A stretch of DNA of 64,000 bases from SG8-40 sp963792855 (GCA_963792855.1 CAWBXZ010000007.1:186001-250000); one strand, 5' to 3'. Shown: positions 1 to 9,186, numbered from the stretch's first letter. A program made the numbers and translations. The notes: generated from the letters alone by a model not told the origin.

Positions 1-2
1 GC

Positions 3-923
3 ATTTACCAGTTCACCCTGATTCAGGGCCTGCTGATCGGTGTGGGCACGTCGACCACCTTCGCGCCGCTGATGGCCGACACGTCGTTGTGGTTCATGAA
101 GCGCCGTGGCGCTGCCGTGGGCATTATTGCCAGCGGCAATTACCTCGCCGGAGCGGTGTGGCCGCCGGTCGTGCAGCACTTCGTGCAGCTGGCCGGCTGG
201 CGCGAGACGCACATCGGCATCGCCTTGTTCTGCATCGCGACCATGCTGCCGCTGGCGATGTTGCTGCGGCGGCGCGCGCCCAGCGTGGCGCCGGCAGCGG
301 CGATGGCATTCGGCGGATCACTGCCGTTTCGGCCGCTCGGGCTTTCGCCCGGGACGCTGCAGATGCTGCTGGCCATTGCGGCGATCAGCTGTTGCGTGGC
401 GATGGCCATGCCGCAGGTGCATCTGGTCGCCTACTGCAGCGATCTCGGTTACGGCGCGGCGCGCGGGGCTGAAATGCTGTCGCTGTTGCTCGCCTGCGGC
501 ATCATCAGCCGCCTGACGTTCGGCTGGATATCCGACCACATCGGCGGACTGCGCACGCTGATGCTTGGCTCCTTCCTGCAGGCGTTCGCGCTGAGTCTGT
601 ACCTGATTTTCGACGGTATCGTTTCGCTGTATCTGGTCTCCGCACTGTTCGGACTGTTTCAGGGCGGCATCGTGCCGTCCTATGCGATTATTGTCAGAGA
701 GTATTTTTCACCCCGCGAAGCCGGACGGCGCGTCGGTGTCGTGATGATGGCGTCGCTGTTCGGCATGGCCTTTGGCGGCTGGATGTCCGGGGTGATCTAC
801 GATGCCACGGCTTCCTATCAGATCGCTTTCGTTCACGGGATCATCTGGAATCTGGTCAATCTTTCGATTGCCGGCTGGCTGTTGCGTCGATCCTGGAAGC
901 GGTTGGCTCCGGCTGCCGCCTGA
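3..923 (+). CDS. MFS transporter, C-terminal part (5' end outside window)
   Basis: Reading frame is open from the window edge, so the true start lies upstream; 306 residues are visible. The product is very hydrophobic with about eight to nine predicted membrane segments and the loop motif G-W-I-S-D-H-I-G-G, the MFS cytoplasmic loop signature between paired helices (here the central one). A drug- or carboxylate-type major facilitator is likely (monocarboxylate/oxalate-formate antiporter-like layout), but the substrate cannot be read. The stop lies 10 bp from the end of the convergent ChaC-like gene. Confidence 0.85.
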   Translation: MYQFTLIQGLLIGVGTSTTFAPLMADTSLWFMKRRGAAVGIIASGNYLAGAVWPPVVQHFVQLAGWRETHIGIALFCIATMLPLAMLLRRRAPSVAPAAAMAFGGSLPFRPLGLSPGTLQMLLAIAAISCCVAMAMPQVHLVAYCSDLGYGAARGAEMLSLLLACGIISRLTFGWISDHIGGLRTLMLGSFLQAFALSLYLIFDGIVSLYLVSALFGLFQGGIVPSYAIIVREYFSPREAGRRVGVVMMASLFGMAFGGWMSGVIYDATASYQIAFVHGIIWNLVNLSIAGWLLRRSWKRLAPAAA

Positions 924-933
924 TTTGCCGGTG

Positions 934-1608
934 TCAGGGCTGACGATGGCGGCGCGCTTGCAAGAGCCGGGCGAGACGCCGCATGCGCTGATCCGATATG
1001 CCGTGCTGCTCCAGGCTGATGGCGGTCTGCAGCAGGTACTCGGCGCACGACCCATAATGTCCATGCGCGCCGAGCGCCGTTGCCACGATGTCCTCGTCGT
1101 TCAAGCGGCCGGTGTAACCGGGGGTAGTGCGATCGATGACGAATGTGAGTGCCTTGACGACGCCGGAATCGGTGTGTGCATCGACCCAGCGCGGCAGATA
1201 GGCCGCAGCAATCATTTCCCGGCGCCACAGCAGTTTGAACTCCTCTGCCACGTGCTCGGCATGCAGCCGGTAAGCGACGCCGCCGCACGATCCGCCGCGA
1301 TCGAGCGCCAGCACCAGGCCCGGCCGTTCCGGCGAGCCGCGATTGATCTTCGACCACAGGTAGAAGCCACGATGATAGCCACGCACTTTCGCCAGCCGGC
1401 GTTCGGCAAAGCGCATCAGCGGGTTCCAGATCAGCGAGCCGTAGCCGAACACCCAGACGGGGTCATTGTTGTCGCGTTGTGCCAGCGACTCGCTCAATGA
1501 GCGTTCCAGCTCAGCGTCCGACAGCAACATGCCGCCATGGCCGGCATTGCGCACGGCGGTGCGAATGCCGTCGCACTCCAGTGTCGATCGACTTACGGGG
1601 TGTTTCAC
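934..1608 (-). CDS. chaC: ChaC-like gamma-glutamylcyclotransferase
   Basis: 224 residues. The segment VWVFGYGSLIWNP (about residues 51-63) is the substrate-binding loop of the ChaC/GGCT fold, and E in the later GGVAYRL...HAEHV region is in the place expected for the catalytic acid. Family role is cytosolic cleavage of glutathione to 5-oxoproline and Cys-Gly. The frame opens with GTG at 1608; an ATG at 1530 (MLLSDAEL) is an alternative, and neither has a strong ribosome site, so the start is uncertain. It is convergent with the MFS gene. Confidence 0.85.
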   Translation of the reverse strand: MKHPVSRSTLECDGIRTAVRNAGHGGMLLSDAELERSLSESLAQRDNNDPVWVFGYGSLIWNPLMRFAERRLAKVRGYHRGFYLWSKINRGSPERPGLVLALDRGGSCGGVAYRLHAEHVAEEFKLLWRREMIAAAYLPRWVDAHTDSGVVKALTFVIDRTTPGYTGRLNDEDIVATALGAHGHYGSCAEYLLQTAISLEQHGISDQRMRRLARLLQARRHRQP

Positions 1609-1708
1609 TCTGTTCGCCAGCGGATTGGTTTTAACGAAACGTCCGGTTTAATGACATGATGCCACCGGGCGACGCACTGATGAAAGCAAACTCGAACAAG
1701 TTCTGGCC

Positions 1709-2260
1709 ATGCGGCCACTGACACTCAAACCGTGGCGGGAAAATCACGGCGGTGACGCCTGCACAGTGACGGCCGGTATCCGTTTGGGGCAGGATGGCCT
1801 GTACCGGTTTTGTTTTCGCGTTCTTGGCGCGGTTGGCGCATTTCGCGTTCCCGGGCCGGCCGAACCGGCGCGCCGCGACGGGTTGTGGCAGCACACCTGT
1901 TTCGAAGTCTTCGTGATGTGCGCGGACGGCAGTTATTGCGAGTTCAACTTTTCTCCCTCGACGCAATGGGCAGCCTACCGGTTCGACGGGTATCGTCGCG
2001 CAATGACCGGATTGCCGATGGACAACGCGCCCGATATCCAGACCACCGCTACGCCGGACAGTCTCGTGCTCGAGGCGAGCGTCGGCTTGCACGGCCTGGT
2101 CAACAACCAACGCGCCGCGCGAAATCGCGTCGCAATCGCTGCGGTCATGGAACGCGCGGATGGCCGGCTCGATTACTGGGCGCTCGCCCATCCAGCGGAC
2201 AAGCCCGATTTCCATCACCCGGATGGCTTTATCGCCACGCTGCCGGATAATGGCGGCTGA
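1709..2260 (+). CDS. DOMON-like domain protein
   Basis: 183 residues. The block GLWQHTCFEVFV followed by YCEFNFSPSTQWAAYRF is the hallmark of the DOMON-like family of short single-domain beta-sandwich proteins found in proteobacteria. No signal peptide or membrane segment is visible, so it is probably cytosolic. Function of the family is not established; DOMON-type folds often bind haem or sugars. It is followed 21 bp later by the DUF1343 gene, probably as one transcript. Confidence 0.75.
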   Translation: MRPLTLKPWRENHGGDACTVTAGIRLGQDGLYRFCFRVLGAVGAFRVPGPAEPARRDGLWQHTCFEVFVMCADGSYCEFNFSPSTQWAAYRFDGYRRAMTGLPMDNAPDIQTTATPDSLVLEASVGLHGLVNNQRAARNRVAIAAVMERADGRLDYWALAHPADKPDFHHPDGFIATLPDNGG

Positions 2261-2281
2261 CGAACGGAACAGGGTCACGGA

Positions 2282-3490
2282 ATGCAGTTCGGACTGGATC
2301 GATTACTGGCGGACGATTCGTTACGCAAGCCGCTTGCGGGAAGACGCGTCGCTCTGCTCGCCCACCCGGCGTCGGTCACGCGGGAACTCACACACGCGCT
2401 CGATGCGCTGGCGGTGTTGCCCGATGTCAATGTGACGGCGGCGTTCGGTCCGCAACACGGCCTGCGCGGCGACAAGCAGGACAACATGATCGAATCGCCG
2501 GATTACTCCGACCCGCAGCACGGTATCCCGGTGTTCAGCCTGTACGGAAAAGTGCGCCGGCCCACGGCAGCGATGATGGACAGCTTCGATGTATTGCTGG
2601 TCGATCTGCAGGATCTGGGCTGCCGCATCTATACGTTTATTACGACACTGCGCTATGTGCTCGAGGAAGCCGCCCTCGGCGGGAAAAGCGTGTGGGTACT
2701 CGACCGGCCCAATCCCGCCGGCCGACCGGTGGAGGGTCTGACGCTGCGCGCGGGTTGGGAAAGTTTCGTCGGCGCAGGTGCGCTGCCGATGCGCCACGGC
2801 CTGACGCTGGGAGAGCTGGCGCGCTGGTTCGTCGCGACACTTCGGCTCGATGTGGATTTGCAGATTATCGAAATGCGCGGTTGGCAACCCGGACAGTCAC
2901 CCGGTTACGGCTGGCCGACGGAGCAGCGCACCTGGATCAATCCCAGCCCGAACGCGCCGAATCTGACGATGGCACGTTGCTACCCCGGCACCGTCATGCT
3001 GGAGGGCACCACGTTATCGGAGGGGCGCGGTACCACCAGGCCGCTGGAGCTGTTTGGCGCGCCGGACCTGGATGCGGCGCAACTGCTGGCCCAGATGCGC
3101 GCGCTTGCCCCGCAATGGATGCAGGGGTGCGCGCTGCGTCCGTGCTGGTTCGAGCCGACGTTTCACAAGCACACCGGCAAGTTGTGCGCGGGGGTGCAGA
3201 TTCACGTCGAGGACAGCGCGTATTACGACCACGAAACGTTTCGTCCCTGGCGCCTGCAGGCGTTGGCGTTCAAGGCCCTGCGCCGCTTGCATCCCGACTA
3301 CGAACTGTGGCGTGACTTTGCCTATGAATACGAGCGGCAACGTCTGGCGATCGATCTGATCAACGGCAGCGAACTGTTGCGACAGTGGGTCGACGATCCG
3401 GCCGCGGGTGCCGGCGATCTGGAAGCGCTTGCTGGTGCCGATGAGCAATCGTGGCGCAAGGAGCGCGAAGCGTTCCTGCTGTACTCCTGA
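2282..3490 (+). CDS. DUF1343 (NamZ-like exo-N-acetylmuramidase family) protein
   Basis: 402 residues, full length for the family. Diagnostic motifs are AAFGPQHGLRGDKQDNM (about residues 54-70), PVFSLYG, DLQDLGCRIYTFITTL and VLDRPNPAGR, all typical of DUF1343. Bacillus NamZ of this family removes terminal N-acetylmuramic acid from peptidoglycan fragments, so a role in cell-wall recycling is reasonable. No signal peptide is visible from the chosen ATG, unlike many exported relatives, so a cytosolic form is implied. The upstream DOMON-like gene lies 21 bp away. Confidence 0.85.
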   Translation: MQFGLDRLLADDSLRKPLAGRRVALLAHPASVTRELTHALDALAVLPDVNVTAAFGPQHGLRGDKQDNMIESPDYSDPQHGIPVFSLYGKVRRPTAAMMDSFDVLLVDLQDLGCRIYTFITTLRYVLEEAALGGKSVWVLDRPNPAGRPVEGLTLRAGWESFVGAGALPMRHGLTLGELARWFVATLRLDVDLQIIEMRGWQPGQSPGYGWPTEQRTWINPSPNAPNLTMARCYPGTVMLEGTTLSEGRGTTRPLELFGAPDLDAAQLLAQMRALAPQWMQGCALRPCWFEPTFHKHTGKLCAGVQIHVEDSAYYDHETFRPWRLQALAFKALRRLHPDYELWRDFAYEYERQRLAIDLINGSELLRQWVDDPAAGAGDLEALAGADEQSWRKEREAFLLYS

Positions 3491-3549
3491 AATTGGTTGG
3501 CGTCTCAAATAGAACTTTCGCAATCACCTCCCGGGCCGATGCGAAACCA

Positions 3550-3814
3550 GGGCCTGTTAACACCTATGTGATCGACGCGTTGCTCCCCAAGATGGGGCCA
3601 GGCAAGGCGCGAGGAGCGCAGTTTGGTTTTTCCAAATAAGCGACGAGCAACACGGCATGGCCCCATCCTGGGGGCAACCCGAAGGGCCGGGGCCGCTTTG
3701 GTGCGATCCGGCGTTGCAGCTCGCTCGTGTGGAATGACCGCTTCGCGCTCGCTGCGCCTTGTCTTGCGCCGAAGCGGACATCGGCGCGTCGATCACATAG
3801 GTGTTAACAGGCCC
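3550..3814. mobile_element. MITE-like 265-bp element with 30-bp perfect terminal inverted repeats
   Basis: Bases 3550-3579 (starting GGGCCTGTTAACACCTATGT) are the exact reverse complement of 3785-3814. A second nested pair is visible: TGGGGCCA-type sequence around 3586-3600 mirrors TGGCCCCATC around 3656-3671 with one mismatch. No ORF of its own is credible. It sits in the gap between the DUF1343 gene and a small membrane protein gene, with the right arm ending only 13 bp before that ATG. I could not find a convincing target-site duplication. Confidence 0.7.
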
Positions 3815-3827
3815 TAGACAGGAACTG

Positions 3828-4244
3828 ATGGTGCCGGACGCCTTGCTGGAACTGTGGTCGCGATACGAGAACGTGCTGTGGATTTTTGCGCTCGTATCGA
3901 TCGCCACGCTCGTGATCTCGGCTTTCCTCGTGCCTTGCCTGATTGTCATATTGCCGGCGGATTTCTATGCCGAGGGAAATTCGCGACACGTGTTCCAGAG
4001 CAGGCCGCTGCTGCGCGCGCTGTTCCTGCTGGTCAAGAACGCGATTGGCGCACTGTTGTTCATCGCCGGTTTGCTGATGATCTTTCTGCCCGGCCAGGGG
4101 ATTCTGACGATGGTCGCGGGTCTCGCGATGCTGAATTTTCCCGGCAAGCGAAAGCTCGAAATGCGGTTCTTGCATCTGCCCCGGGTGTTGAGCAGCATCA
4201 ACTGGTTGCGGGTCAAGGCCGGGCGCGAACCATTGTCGTTCTGA
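3828..4244 (+). CDS. PGPGW-type small transmembrane protein
   Basis: 138 residues from the ATG at 3828, which has AGGA just upstream; an earlier in-frame ATG at 3801 lies inside the inverted-repeat arm and is less likely. Two to three membrane segments: about residues 15-42 (WIFALVSIATLVISAF) and a second pair around 67-98 ending in FLPGQGILTMVAGLAMLNFPGKR. That last block matches the putative transmembrane PGPGW family. Function unknown; inner membrane. Confidence 0.65.
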   Translation: MVPDALLELWSRYENVLWIFALVSIATLVISAFLVPCLIVILPADFYAEGNSRHVFQSRPLLRALFLLVKNAIGALLFIAGLLMIFLPGQGILTMVAGLAMLNFPGKRKLEMRFLHLPRVLSSINWLRVKAGREPLSF

Positions 4245-4452
4245 AATATCCCGACGCTGGTTCCTTGTCGCCGCTTGCTGCCGAGGCGGCGAAAACCGCC
4301 AGTTGCGTTAACACCGGGCGCCAACGGTTGATTGACGAGTGGCAGGTACGCCGATAGATTGTTCTCGATCACGCGGGCAAGCGGTGAGCGAAACGTTCGC
4401 TGTTTCCACGGGGACGGGATACAACAACAGACAATCTGAGGAGGAGTGACCA

Positions 4453-5355
4453 ATGGCAAGCCATGCAACGGGTGACGGCGGCATTCCGCCGCGCGATGCG
4501 AAAAAGCGCGGCCTGACGCGCATCATGACGCTCGGGGGCGCCTACGGCACCCGCAATTACACCATCAAGGATTTGCGCGACCAGAAAGGAAAACGGGTTC
4601 TGGTCGAGACGCTGCCGTTCTCGCCGGAAGAAGCGGCAGCAGCAGAGGAAGCGGGCATCGACACCATGAAAGTGCGCTTCGACCCGACGCAGCCGCATCT
4701 TGCCAAGGCGGTACGCGATGCCGCGCCGCATACCTTCATGTCTTTCTCGGTTCCTCTCGTGGCGGCAGCAAGTGAAACCGAGGCAGTACGCCTTGCCTAC
4801 AAGGCGATGGAACTCGGGGCCGACGCCATCATGTGCCAGTGGTCACCGCGCTTTATCAGTGCCGCTGCCGAAGCGGGGGTGCCAGTGCAGGGGCATGCCG
4901 GGCTGGTTCCGCGCAAGAGCACGTGGACTGGCGGACTGCGTGCGGTTGGCAAAACCATCGAAGAGGCGCTGTGGGTTTACCGTGAGATCAAGACGCTGGA
5001 AGACGCCGGCGCCTGGGCCGTTGAAGTCGAAGTGATTCCGGCACCGCTGCTGGTGGAGATCAGCAAGCGCACCAGTCTGCTCACTTCGTCGATCGGCGGC
5101 GGTGGCGGCGGCGATATCCAGTTTCTGTTTGCCGAAGACATTCTCGGCAACAACCCGCCGCCGTATCCGCGGCACTCAAAGCAATATCGCAGCATCTACA
5201 AGCTGAAAGAACAAATGCAGGCCGAGCGCGTGGCCGGTTTCAGGGAGTTTGCCGAGGACGTGCGTTCCGGAAAGTTTCCCGGTCCGGAGCACGTGATCAA
5301 TGCGCCGGACGGCTTGATCGACGATTTTCTCAAACTGGCCGATACGGAAGACTGA
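4453..5355 (+). CDS. Divergent PanB-like (ketopantoate hydroxymethyltransferase superfamily) protein
   Basis: 300 residues, preceded by a strong GAGGAGG site. The C-terminal half keeps PanB landmarks: VPVQGHAGLVP (PanB: VPVCGHLGLTP), AWAVEVEVIPAPL around the PanB active-site Glu, then SSIGGGGGGD and SGKFPGPEH. In E. coli PanB the Mg2+ is held by Asp45 (VGDS), Asp84 (ADLPF) and Glu114 (KIEGG); the matching stretches here read KVRFD, SFSVPL and CQWSP, so at least two ligands are gone. This is therefore not expected to be an ordinary PanB. The next gene, a dicarboxylate symporter, starts 9 bp later, implying an operon and perhaps an acid substrate. Confidence 0.7.
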   Translation: MASHATGDGGIPPRDAKKRGLTRIMTLGGAYGTRNYTIKDLRDQKGKRVLVETLPFSPEEAAAAEEAGIDTMKVRFDPTQPHLAKAVRDAAPHTFMSFSVPLVAAASETEAVRLAYKAMELGADAIMCQWSPRFISAAAEAGVPVQGHAGLVPRKSTWTGGLRAVGKTIEEALWVYREIKTLEDAGAWAVEVEVIPAPLLVEISKRTSLLTSSIGGGGGGDIQFLFAEDILGNNPPPYPRHSKQYRSIYKLKEQMQAERVAGFREFAEDVRSGKFPGPEHVINAPDGLIDDFLKLADTED

Positions 5356-5364
5356 CCGTTCATC

Positions 5365-6651
5365 ATGCGCAAACTCGCACTGCACTGGCAGATACTGATC
5401 GCAATCGTACTCGCCGGCGTGGTCGGCTCGATCGTCAAGCACTACACCACCGACACCGTCACGCCTACGCTGCTGGGCGTGAGCTTCGTTTCGATGTTCC
5501 AGTACGTCGGCGAAATCTTCCTCAACGCGCTGAAGATGATCATCGTGCCGTTGATATTCTCATCGATTGTCGTCGGGGTCGCAGGCATCGGCTCGGGGGG
5601 CAATATCGGCGCTCTGGGCACGCGCACGCTGCTGTTCTACGCGGTGACGACGCTTACGGCGATCCTGGTTGGCTTGCTCTTCATCAACGCGATCGCGCCC
5701 GGTTACGTGGACGGCGAGCCTGCCGGGGAAATCCTCGCCCTCGATACCCCGGTCGAGGACATCCAGTCCCGCGTTGAAGGCAAGGGCACCGGCGACGTTG
5801 CCGAGATTTTCATCCGCATGGTGCCGGCCAACATCGTCATGGCGGCGGCCGAGGGCCAGATGCTTGGCCTGATTTTTTTCGCGATTCTGTTCGGTTACTT
5901 CATGACGCATCTCGGTCACGAAATAGCCGATCCGCTGTTCCGTTTCTTTGACGGTCTGTTCCACGTCATGATGAAAATGACCGAGTGGATCATGAAGTTC
6001 GCACCGATCGGCGTGTTTGGTCTGATCGCCGCGGTTGTTGCCAGAACCGGATTCGGCGCGGCGAGGCCGCTTGCGGTTTTTGCGCTGACAGTCGTTCTGG
6101 CGCTCGCGGTTCATGCCTTCATCATTCTGCCGCTGCTGCTGCGCTTCGTTGGCCGCGTCAAGCCGTATGCAACGGTGCGGGCCATGTCACCGGCATTGCT
6201 GACCGCGTTTTCCACCTCATCGTCTTCGGCCACCTTGCCGGTAACGATGGACAGCCTTGAACAGAACGTCGGCGTATCCAACAACGTATCGAGTTTTGTT
6301 TTGCCGCTGGGCGCGACCGTGAACATGAACGGCACTGCGTTGTATGAATGCGCCGCCGCGATGTTTCTCGCCCAGGCCTACGGACTCGAACTGAGCTTCG
6401 GTGTCCAGTTCAGCATCGTCATGATCGCGCTGCTGACATCGATCGGCGTCGCCGGCGTGCCGTCGGCTTCGCTGGTGGCGATTGCCATCATTCTCAATGC
6501 GATCGGCTTGCCGGTCGAAGCAATCGGCGTGCTGATGGTGTTCGACCGCGTCCTCGACATGTGCCGCACCAGCGTGAATATCTGGGGCGATGCCTGTTGC
6601 GCAACGATTGTGGCAAAGTTGAGAGGCGAGAAGACCAAGGTCGACATCTGA
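5365..6651 (+). CDS. Dicarboxylate/amino acid:cation symporter (DAACS family)
   Basis: 428 residues with eight or so hydrophobic segments. Family motifs: the serine-rich reentrant loop TAFSTSSSSATLPVT (about residues 278-292), NMNGTALYE (about 317-325) and VGIAGVPSASL-like stretch TSIGVAGVPSAS, followed by DRVLDMCRTSVNI..D, the substrate- and Na+-binding region of GltP/DctA transporters. Inner-membrane uptake of glutamate, aspartate or C4-dicarboxylates with Na+ or H+. Starts 9 bp after the PanB-like gene and is likely cotranscribed with it. Confidence 0.92.
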   Translation: MRKLALHWQILIAIVLAGVVGSIVKHYTTDTVTPTLLGVSFVSMFQYVGEIFLNALKMIIVPLIFSSIVVGVAGIGSGGNIGALGTRTLLFYAVTTLTAILVGLLFINAIAPGYVDGEPAGEILALDTPVEDIQSRVEGKGTGDVAEIFIRMVPANIVMAAAEGQMLGLIFFAILFGYFMTHLGHEIADPLFRFFDGLFHVMMKMTEWIMKFAPIGVFGLIAAVVARTGFGAARPLAVFALTVVLALAVHAFIILPLLLRFVGRVKPYATVRAMSPALLTAFSTSSSSATLPVTMDSLEQNVGVSNNVSSFVLPLGATVNMNGTALYECAAAMFLAQAYGLELSFGVQFSIVMIALLTSIGVAGVPSASLVAIAIILNAIGLPVEAIGVLMVFDRVLDMCRTSVNIWGDACCATIVAKLRGEKTKVDI

Positions 6652-6875
6652 CAGGCGCGTGACTGACGACGGGCGGCCTGATCGCCGGGAAACATGCTCG
6701 TTGGGTTGATTTCGCTCGTGGCGGGCGAATGCGAAACTGCCGGAAGCTGGGCGACGCGGGGGGCGCCGTTTTTTGTGCTTGGTTGCCAAGGCTTGCGCGC
6801 CAGCTCTGGCGCCTGTAATTCGTTCATCCATGAAGAAACAAGCCACGCCACGGCCTGTGTTCAGGAGTACTAAAC

Positions 6876-8204
6876 GTGTCGCGTTCAATGAGTTGTAGTG
6901 CGTTTGTGATTTTGATGGGCGTTCTCGCCCTGGTTGGCGGATGCGGGCATGACTCTGCGCAAACCGGCACACCCTTGAGCGCCGAGGATTCGGACCCCCG
7001 AAAGCTCGAATGGATGACGGGTTTCCCGCCGCCATCGGACAAGCTGATCATGCAGCCCGAGTCTGATTACTTCAGCTTCCCCAAGCTGCGCTGGACGGTA
7101 TGTCATATCCGGGAACTGCTGCCGACAAAGCAGGTAAGTCGCGGCATTGGCGCCCCGGTACCACTGACCTACGCGATCGACGACGGTATTGATGCCGTGC
7201 GCTTCACGCCGCTTGGCAGTGACGACGAGATGACATGGAAGCAATCACTTGCGGCCAACTACACCGATGGCATGCTCATTATTCACAAGGGCAGGGTCGT
7301 TTACGAAAAGTACTTTGGTTGTCTTGATGAGACGGGCAAGCATGCTGCGATGTCGATGACCAAATCCCTGACGGGATTGCTGGCCGAGATACTCGTTGCG
7401 GAAGGGCGGCTTGACGACACGGTCAAAGTGGCTGCGATCATCCCGGAACTCTCCCGCAGCGCGTTTGGCAGCGCGACAGTGCGGCAAGTGATGGATATGA
7501 CAACAGCGCTTGACTACAGCGAAGACTACTCCGATCCCGAGGCCGACATATGGGTCTATTCGGCTGCCGCAAGCCCGTTACCGAAACCAAGGGAATATGA
7601 AGGGCCCAACGGTTACTTCGAGTATCTCCAGACGGTCATGCAAGACGGGGTTCATGGAGAGGCTTTTGGTTACAAGACCATCAACACGGACGCTCTCGGA
7701 TGGATCTTGTCGCGGGTCACGGGCGAGAATCTCGCAACGCTGCTGTCCGAGCGCATCTGGCGCAGGATGGGCGCGGAGCAGGACGGGTACATGACCATCG
7801 ATAGCAAGGGCACCCCGTTTGCGGGCGGTGGACTCAGTGCCGGTCTGCGAGATCTGGGACGAATCGGTTTGCTGATGCTGAACGGCGGAGAGATAAACGG
7901 GCAGAGGCTGTTCCCGCAAGAGGTCGTGGAACGCATTCGGGCCGGCGGCGACAAGGCGACGTTTGCGAAGGCGGGGTACAAAACGCTTGAAGGGGGCAGT
8001 TATCGCAGCATGTGGTGGGTCTTTCACAACGAGCATGGCGCTTTCGCCGCGCGCGGCGTGCATGGACAAACCATCTATGTGGACCCGACTGCCGATATGG
8101 TTATCGTGCGTTTTTCATCTTTTCCCACAGCAAAGAACGCGAAGATCGATCCGACCTCACTGCCCGCCTATCAAGCCGTTGCCAGGTATTTGATGCGCCA
8201 GTGA
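6876..8204 (+). CDS. Lipoprotein serine hydrolase, beta-lactamase class C fold
   Basis: 442 residues from a GTG start with AGGAG eight bases upstream. The N-terminus is a lipoprotein signal ending in LVGGC (Cys about residue 24). The S-x-x-K nucleophile is in MSMTKSLTG (about residues 159-167); the Tyr of the Y-x-N/S motif is probably DYSEDYSD (about 214-221), and HGQTIYVDP near the C-terminus replaces the KTG box, as in the 6-aminohexanoate-dimer hydrolase/EstB group. Probably an envelope-anchored esterase, amidase or peptidase rather than an antibiotic resistance enzyme. Substrate unknown. Confidence 0.85.
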   Translation: MSRSMSCSAFVILMGVLALVGGCGHDSAQTGTPLSAEDSDPRKLEWMTGFPPPSDKLIMQPESDYFSFPKLRWTVCHIRELLPTKQVSRGIGAPVPLTYAIDDGIDAVRFTPLGSDDEMTWKQSLAANYTDGMLIIHKGRVVYEKYFGCLDETGKHAAMSMTKSLTGLLAEILVAEGRLDDTVKVAAIIPELSRSAFGSATVRQVMDMTTALDYSEDYSDPEADIWVYSAAASPLPKPREYEGPNGYFEYLQTVMQDGVHGEAFGYKTINTDALGWILSRVTGENLATLLSERIWRRMGAEQDGYMTIDSKGTPFAGGGLSAGLRDLGRIGLLMLNGGEINGQRLFPQEVVERIRAGGDKATFAKAGYKTLEGGSYRSMWWVFHNEHGAFAARGVHGQTIYVDPTADMVIVRFSSFPTAKNAKIDPTSLPAYQAVARYLMRQ

Positions 8205-8266
8205 TTCGAGGACAATATTGCGCGGACAAGCCATTTCACCGAGTTTTAACCCGGGGCGATAATCGC

Positions 8267-8623
8267 ATGCGGCCTTTTCTATTGACGGTCGGGTTGCTTG
8301 CGTTGAGCAATGTTTTCATGACGTTCGCCTGGTACGCGCACCTGAAGGAGCTGAGTCACAAACCCTGGGTAATCGCTGCTCTCGTCAGTTGGGGCATCGC
8401 TTTTTTCGAGTACATGCTTCAGGTACCGGGAAACCGCATCGGATTCTCGGTAATGTCGGTTGGTCAACTGAAGATCTTGCAGGAGATCATTACGTTGACG
8501 GTGTTTGTGCCGTTTGCGATCTTCTATCTTCGAGAACCTCTTAAACTGGACTATCTTTGGGCCGGCCTTTGCCTGGTCGGCGCCGTGTATTTCATCTTCA
8601 GAAGCAAGTGGGCAGGTGTCTGA
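8267..8623 (+). CDS. DMT family protein (DUF486)
   Basis: 118 residues from ATG 8267. Four membrane helices, with the DUF486 signatures ALSNVFMTFAWYAHLK at the N-terminus and VSWGIAFFEYMLQVPGNRIG, GQLKILQEIITL and LREPLKLDYLWAG in order. This is a single-repeat, SMR-like drug/metabolite transporter relative that probably works as a dimer in the inner membrane; transported compound unknown. The frame stays open upstream to 8012 but overlaps the serine hydrolase gene and has no family resemblance there. Confidence 0.85.
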   Translation: MRPFLLTVGLLALSNVFMTFAWYAHLKELSHKPWVIAALVSWGIAFFEYMLQVPGNRIGFSVMSVGQLKILQEIITLTVFVPFAIFYLREPLKLDYLWAGLCLVGAVYFIFRSKWAGV

Positions 8624-8733
8624 CAGGGACGCGGTAATCGCGGATAAACGCCGTTGTAGACCGTGTCTTGTCCGCGTTACGTAACTTCGAAAGTCGAGTC
8701 TGCGCCGGGATGATTCCTGGCAGACGAAGGAAG

Positions 8734-8759
8734 CCGCCACCGGCGTGAGCCGGTGGCGG
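8734..8759 (-). terminator. Intrinsic-type hairpin downstream of the small membrane protein gene
   Basis: An 11-bp perfect stem, CCGCCACCGGC with GCCGGTGGCGG, around a GTGA loop, 4 bp past the stop of the minus-strand gene. On the minus strand it is followed by the moderately T-rich CTTCCTTCGTC, so it is a plausible but not classical terminator. Confidence 0.5.
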
Positions 8760-8763
8760 TTAA

Positions 8764-9186
8764 TCAGGCTGCTCTTGGCAAGCGCGGATTGTTTGAGGGA
8801 CCGTCGTTGTCAGCAGGCGAGGCAAGGGGGACGATACTCACCGATGACAATTCGGTCACGGCGCTTCCTTGTGCGAGCGCAGCCGCGTACTCTGCGAGCC
8901 GGCGACGCGGCGCCAGTTTCAGAAGGATCAGGTAGTAGGCGGTCAATGTCGCTGCCAGCAGGGCGACTTCCCTGACCCCTATGGCCACCTCATTAATGGA
9001 TGCAAAGAAGCGGACGGCAAAGCACAGGCCAAAGGCGATCAGACCGGTGATCAGCACGGTCGAAAGTTCGGCGACCGTCCCGTCCGACACCCAGCCGGAT
9101 CGATTGGGCCATCGATCGGCGAGCAGAAGCACATAGAAGAGAACCACCGCCAGGCCCAACAGGGCAACAGAGTAAACGATATCCAT
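8764..9186 (-). CDS. Hypothetical three-helix membrane protein
   Basis: 140 residues from the ATG at 9186, chosen because GGAGG lies seven bases upstream. Helices at about residues 4-22 (VYSVALLGLAVVLFYVLLL), 43-62 (STVLITGLIAFGLCFAVRFF) and 72-92. The C-terminal 45 residues are polar and Pro/Asn-rich. I do not recognise a family; a role cannot be inferred. It stands alone between two plus-strand genes. Confidence 0.55.
   Translation of the reverse strand: MDIVYSVALLGLAVVLFYVLLLADRWPNRSGWVSDGTVAELSTVLITGLIAFGLCFAVRFFASINEVAIGVREVALLAATLTAYYLILLKLAPRRRLAEYAAALAQGSAVTELSSVSIVPLASPADNDGPSNNPRLPRAA

Noticed and set aside
3557..3949. Minus-strand 130-codon frame across the inverted-repeat element
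   Set aside because: It runs through both repeat arms and into the antisense of the PGPGW gene, with no family features; unlikely to be a transposase.
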